Program-made: the position numbers and the translations under genes | NCBI GenBank assembly: GCA_001752465.1 | Contig: MDJB01000056.1 | Coordinates: 1-64,000, forward strand | From: Haemophilus quentini | Lineage (GTDB): Bacteria; Pseudomonadota; Gammaproteobacteria; Enterobacterales; Pasteurellaceae | DNA: 64,000 nucleotides | Reading direction: 5' to 3' | Notes under the pieces: generated by a model | What the model saw: only the letters and a program-made list of their open reading frames with translations | The model's database searches: none | What the model was told of the DNA's origin: nothing | Shown here: positions 61,383 through 64,000 of the stretch, piece after piece | How positions within the stretch are numbered: position 1 is the first letter of the stretch | How the letters are laid out: every line of letters begins with the position of its first letter

Positions 61383-62222
61383 ATGAACGCAGGATTACAT
61401 GAACTTCCATTAGTTTTTTTCACTGTATTGGCGCAAAGTGCGGTCGGTGTGTGGCTTGTTTTTACTTTTGTGCTACTTGGCGAAAAAAATGAGAAAAGCT
61501 GCGCTTACATCCACAAAGCCATGTTTGTGGTGTTAGCGTGTTTAGGTTTAGGTTTTATCGCCTCAATTATGCACCTTGGTACACCGGCTCGTGCGTTTAA
61601 TTCATTAAATCGCGTGGGCGAATCCATGATGAGTAACGAAATTGCCGCAGGTGCCATTTTCTTTGCGCTTGCCAGTTTCTATTGGCTAATTGCTATCACA
61701 GGTAAAATGCCGTCGGCGCTTGGTAATTTATGGCTAATTTTAACCGCACTTGTGGGCGTGGTATTTATGTATGTGATGAATCAGGTTTATCACATCGCCA
61801 GCGTACCAACATGGAACACGCCATTAACATCTTGGGCGTTCTATCTTACTGTTGCATTAGACGGTTTAGCGTTATCTTATGCATTATTAATGCCGAACAA
61901 ACAACGCGATTATCAAATTAATCTTGTGCCAAGCCTCTTTGCCCTTGCTGTATTATTCGCAGCCGTGGTTGCAGTATATCAAGGCTTTAGCTTGCAAGGC
62001 ATTCATAGTTCTATCCAAAATGCCGCTGCACTTGTGCCGGGTTACGCTATGATGACAGCTGTTCGTTTATGCTTATTAGCCATTGCTACCTTCCTTTTAT
62101 TCCGTGCGAAAAATGCAGGATTATTAGCTTGCGCAGTCATTTTAACCTTAGCTGCAGAAGGCATTGGTCGTGTGTTGTTTTATGGATTACATATGACTTA
62201 TGGAATGGCCATTGCAGGGTAA
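61383..62222 (+). CDS. dmsC: DMSO reductase membrane anchor subunit
   Basis: A 279-residue inner-membrane protein with eight predicted helices, oxidising menaquinol and passing electrons to DmsB. The start MNAGLHELPLVFFTVLAQSAVG and MHLGTPARAFNSLNRVGESMMSNE near 63-86 are DmsC family marks. It contains an in-frame uptake signal near residue 19 (SAVGVW). Confidence 0.95.
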   Translation: MNAGLHELPLVFFTVLAQSAVGVWLVFTFVLLGEKNEKSCAYIHKAMFVVLACLGLGFIASIMHLGTPARAFNSLNRVGESMMSNEIAAGAIFFALASFYWLIAITGKMPSALGNLWLILTALVGVVFMYVMNQVYHIASVPTWNTPLTSWAFYLTVALDGLALSYALLMPNKQRDYQINLVPSLFALAVLFAAVVAVYQGFSLQGIHSSIQNAAALVPGYAMMTAVRLCLLAIATFLLFRAKNAGLLACAVILTLAAEGIGRVLFYGLHMTYGMAIAG

Positions 62223-62316
62223 ATTATATGTATGGGCGTATGCGATACGCCCCTACGCTACAACCAATCACTAAATTAATAAATACCAAAGTGCGGTCAT
62301 TTTTTTCGGAGATTTT

Positions 62317-62928
62317 ATGCAAAACACCTTTCAACAGATTTCCCTTTACGGGCGCTTGCTCGGCGCGGCTTTTTATTATGAACCGAGCGATTCATGTCTT
62401 GCCAGTATTTTAGATTTTTTTCGGCAATCCACTTGGGCGCAAGAATGGGAAATTGAATGGGATGAAAAAACTCGTGAAAAAACAACCGCACTTATTGCAC
62501 AAAGCTTAAATCAAGATCTGAACGATCAATACCAACGCCTATTTATCGGCCCAAACGAATTGCCTGCACCGCCTTGGGGTTCTGTTTATTTAGATCCTGA
62601 ATGTGTGATTTTTGGTAATTCTTTACTGGCATTGCGCGATTTTCTCCGTCATCATCAAATTTCTTTTCAAGCCGAACAAGATGAACCGGAAGATCATATC
62701 GGATTAATGCTAATGCTGGCCGCTTATCTTGCAGAAAATCGACCGCACTTAGTGGTAGAATTTCTGCGTGAGCACTTCCTGACTTGGGCAAACCATTTTT
62801 TAACGCAGCTAGCGAACGCTGAAAATACGCCGTTCTATCAAGGGCTTGCCTTACTCACCGCACAAACCTTGCAGCAGTGGCAAGCTAATTTGCATATTGA
62901 TGTGCCAAACGTTAGATTCTATCGATAA
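62317..62928 (+). CDS. TorD/DmsD-family molybdoenzyme chaperone
   Basis: A 203-residue all-helical chaperone. The family motif is YQRLFIGPNELPAPPWGSVYLDPE near residue 72-95, with EDEPEDHIGLMLMLAAYLAE-like EPEDHIGLML near 125. It binds the twin-arginine leader of DmsA and proofreads Mo-cofactor loading. RBS TCGGAGA. Its stop overlaps the next start (TAATG). Confidence 0.9.
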   Translation: MQNTFQQISLYGRLLGAAFYYEPSDSCLASILDFFRQSTWAQEWEIEWDEKTREKTTALIAQSLNQDLNDQYQRLFIGPNELPAPPWGSVYLDPECVIFGNSLLALRDFLRHHQISFQAEQDEPEDHIGLMLMLAAYLAENRPHLVVEFLREHFLTWANHFLTQLANAENTPFYQGLALLTAQTLQQWQANLHIDVPNVRFYR

Positions 62929-63431
62929 TGAAAAACGAAGCCTATTATCAGGCTTATCTAAGCCACAACCAGATTTCCCGCCGCGGATTATTTCGCAGTT
63001 TATTTACCGCGAAAAAAACTGTTGTGTCTGAAAAAAATTTACCACGCCCACCTTTTGCAGCGAAAGAAGATTTATTTTCCGCAGTCTGTAACGGTTGCGG
63101 AGAATGTATATTAGCTTGCCCTAACAATTTAATACGCTTAGTACAAAATCAAGCTGTACTTGAAATTGACTATGCCCCCTGTGACTTATGTGGCAAATGC
63201 GCAGAAGTCTGTTCTACTCACGCACTTCACTCTCATTTCTCGGCAGATACCCTACTCCGCCCAAACTTTTCTTCCAAGTGCTTAATCAAGCAAAATCAAC
63301 GTTGCACCGATTGCCAAACCGCTTGCCCACAACAAGCGATTTCCAGCATGTTAGAAATTGATAATGAACGTTGCAACGGATGCGGAGAATGTAAAATTAT
63401 CTGTTTTGTCGCAGCCATTACATTTAAATAA
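62928..63431 (+). CDS. NapF-like ferredoxin-type protein
   Basis: A 167-residue protein with four [4Fe-4S] binding cysteine groups: CNGCGECILACP near 55, CDLCGKCAEVC near 85, CTDCQTACP near 122 and CNGCGECKIIC near 146. An N-terminal SRRGLFRSLF stretch resembles a non-cleaved twin-arginine-like motif of NapF. Such proteins assist molybdoenzyme maturation. Overlaps the TorD-type gene, so coupled to the dms operon. Confidence 0.85.
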   Translation: MKNEAYYQAYLSHNQISRRGLFRSLFTAKKTVVSEKNLPRPPFAAKEDLFSAVCNGCGECILACPNNLIRLVQNQAVLEIDYAPCDLCGKCAEVCSTHALHSHFSADTLLRPNFSSKCLIKQNQRCTDCQTACPQQAISSMLEIDNERCNGCGECKIICFVAAITFK

Positions 63432-63535
63432 AAACCTTTATTTTCCACCGTACTTTCCTTCTAACATTTGACACCCCTAGCCCTTACACCTATTATTCCT
63501 TCGTTATTTATTAATATTTATGGAATAAAATAATT

Positions 63536-64000
63536 ATGGTGAATAAAACCGCTCAACTTAAACAAGCTCTAGAAAATCGTATTCTCATTTTAGACGGTGC
63601 GATGGGGACGATGATCCAAAAATATAAACTCACCGAAGCAGATTTTCGCGGCGAGCGGTTTAAGGAAAGTGCGGTCGATTTACGCGGTAATAATGACTTA
63701 CTGACATTGACTCAGCCACTGCTAATTTCCGCTATTCATGAGAAATATTTAGCAGCGGGTGCAGATATTATTGAAACCAATACTTTTAGTTCAACTACGA
63801 TTGCTCAAGCGGATTACGACTTGCAATCTATTGCTTATGAACTCAATTTTGTTGGCACAAAATTAGCTCGTTTGGCAGCAGATAAATATAGCACGCCAGA
63901 AAAACCTCGCTTTGTCGCGGGCGTTTTAGGTCCAACAAACCGTACAGCCTCCATTTCACCCGATGTAAATGATCCTGGTTTCCGTAATGTGACTTTTATG
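63536..64000 (+). CDS. metH: cobalamin-dependent methionine synthase (5' part)
   Basis: The first 155 codons, cut by the window end. The homocysteine-binding domain is recognisable: [16 protein letters not shown] near residue 18, [33 protein letters not shown] near 55-87 and [17 protein letters not shown] near 128. It transfers a methyl group from methyltetrahydrofolate to homocysteine. The Shine-Dalgarno is weak (GGAATAAAA). The 104-bp gap upstream holds no B12 riboswitch that I can see. Confidence 0.95.
   Translation, partial: MVNKTAQLKQALENRILILDGAMGTMIQKYKLTEADFRGERFKESAVDLRGNNDLLTLTQPLLISAIHEKYLAAGADIIETNTFSSTTIAQADYDLQSIAYELNFVGTKLARLAADKYSTPEKPRFVAGVLGPTNRTASISPDVNDPGFRNVTFM

Noticed and set aside
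63432-63535. A cobalamin riboswitch before metH
   Set aside because: The gap is only 104 bases and has no B12-box-like core or suitable paired elements.

Overview
The window reads as chromosome of Haemophilus influenzae or a very close relative. The evidence is the 9-base DNA uptake signal AAGTGCGGT/ACCGCACTT, scattered through genes and often paired head-to-head to form terminators, the low GC content, and gene products I recognise from that species (UreABCEFGH, DmsABC, NarQ, ComM, RfaF/OpsX-type heptosyltransferases, SodC). There is no phage, insertion sequence, CRISPR array, integrase or rRNA operon. One tRNA gene (Ser, anticodon GGA) is present. Nearly all of the sequence is core metabolism and housekeeping, so this is not a classic accessory island.

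Layout. 0.1-2.8 kb: a Crp/Fnr-type regulator, a doubly broken anaerobic sulfatase-maturase gene and a TauE/SafE exporter. 2.9-15.6 kb: a leftward block dxr, frr, pckA, hslO, argH, galU, csrA, alaS, uspA, pepP and a YgfB-family gene. 15.7-17.7 kb: groEL and groES under a sigma-32-type promoter. 17.8-23.1 kb: the rightward urease operon ureABC-E-F-G-H, with a strong intrinsic terminator between ureG and ureH. 23.2-30.4 kb: aspA, tal, a DUF535 gene, engB, the competence gene comM behind a CRP-S type site, deoC and a thioredoxin-like gene. 30.4-42 kb: envelope heptose genes (hldD, rfaF, a rfaC/opsX-type gene) surrounding a xylose locus (xylB, xylA, xylR). A MalY-type lyase and an NhaC-type antiporter sit where one would expect the xylFGH transporter. 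42-55 kb: an MFS transporter, tRNA-Ser, a SulP transporter, rph, pyrE, djlA, dusC, a lipoprotein, an XRE regulator, rpoH, a DUF2322 gene, murB, narQ, plsY and folB. 55-64 kb: sodC, a lipoprotein, merP, a broken merT, a secreted transglutaminase-like protein, the anaerobic dmsABC operon with a TorD-type chaperone and a NapF-type ferredoxin, and the first 155 codons of metH.

How the genes work together. The rpoH product should drive groESL through the sigma-32-like promoter seen here. Carbon and anaerobic control is visible as CRP-like sites before pckA, uspA, aspA and xylA/malY, and an FNR-like site before dmsA. Three of the CRP-like sites and the FNR-like site lie at the class II spacing from a plausible -10. 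Uptake signals, ComM and its CRP-S site reflect natural competence.

I did not find a convincing undescribed multigene system. The most informative observations are three decayed genes whose lesions can be read directly (sulfatase maturase, MerT, a YcxB-like membrane protein), the rearranged xylose locus, terminators placed inside the ure and xyl operons, and the overlap of the engB terminator with the comM control region.
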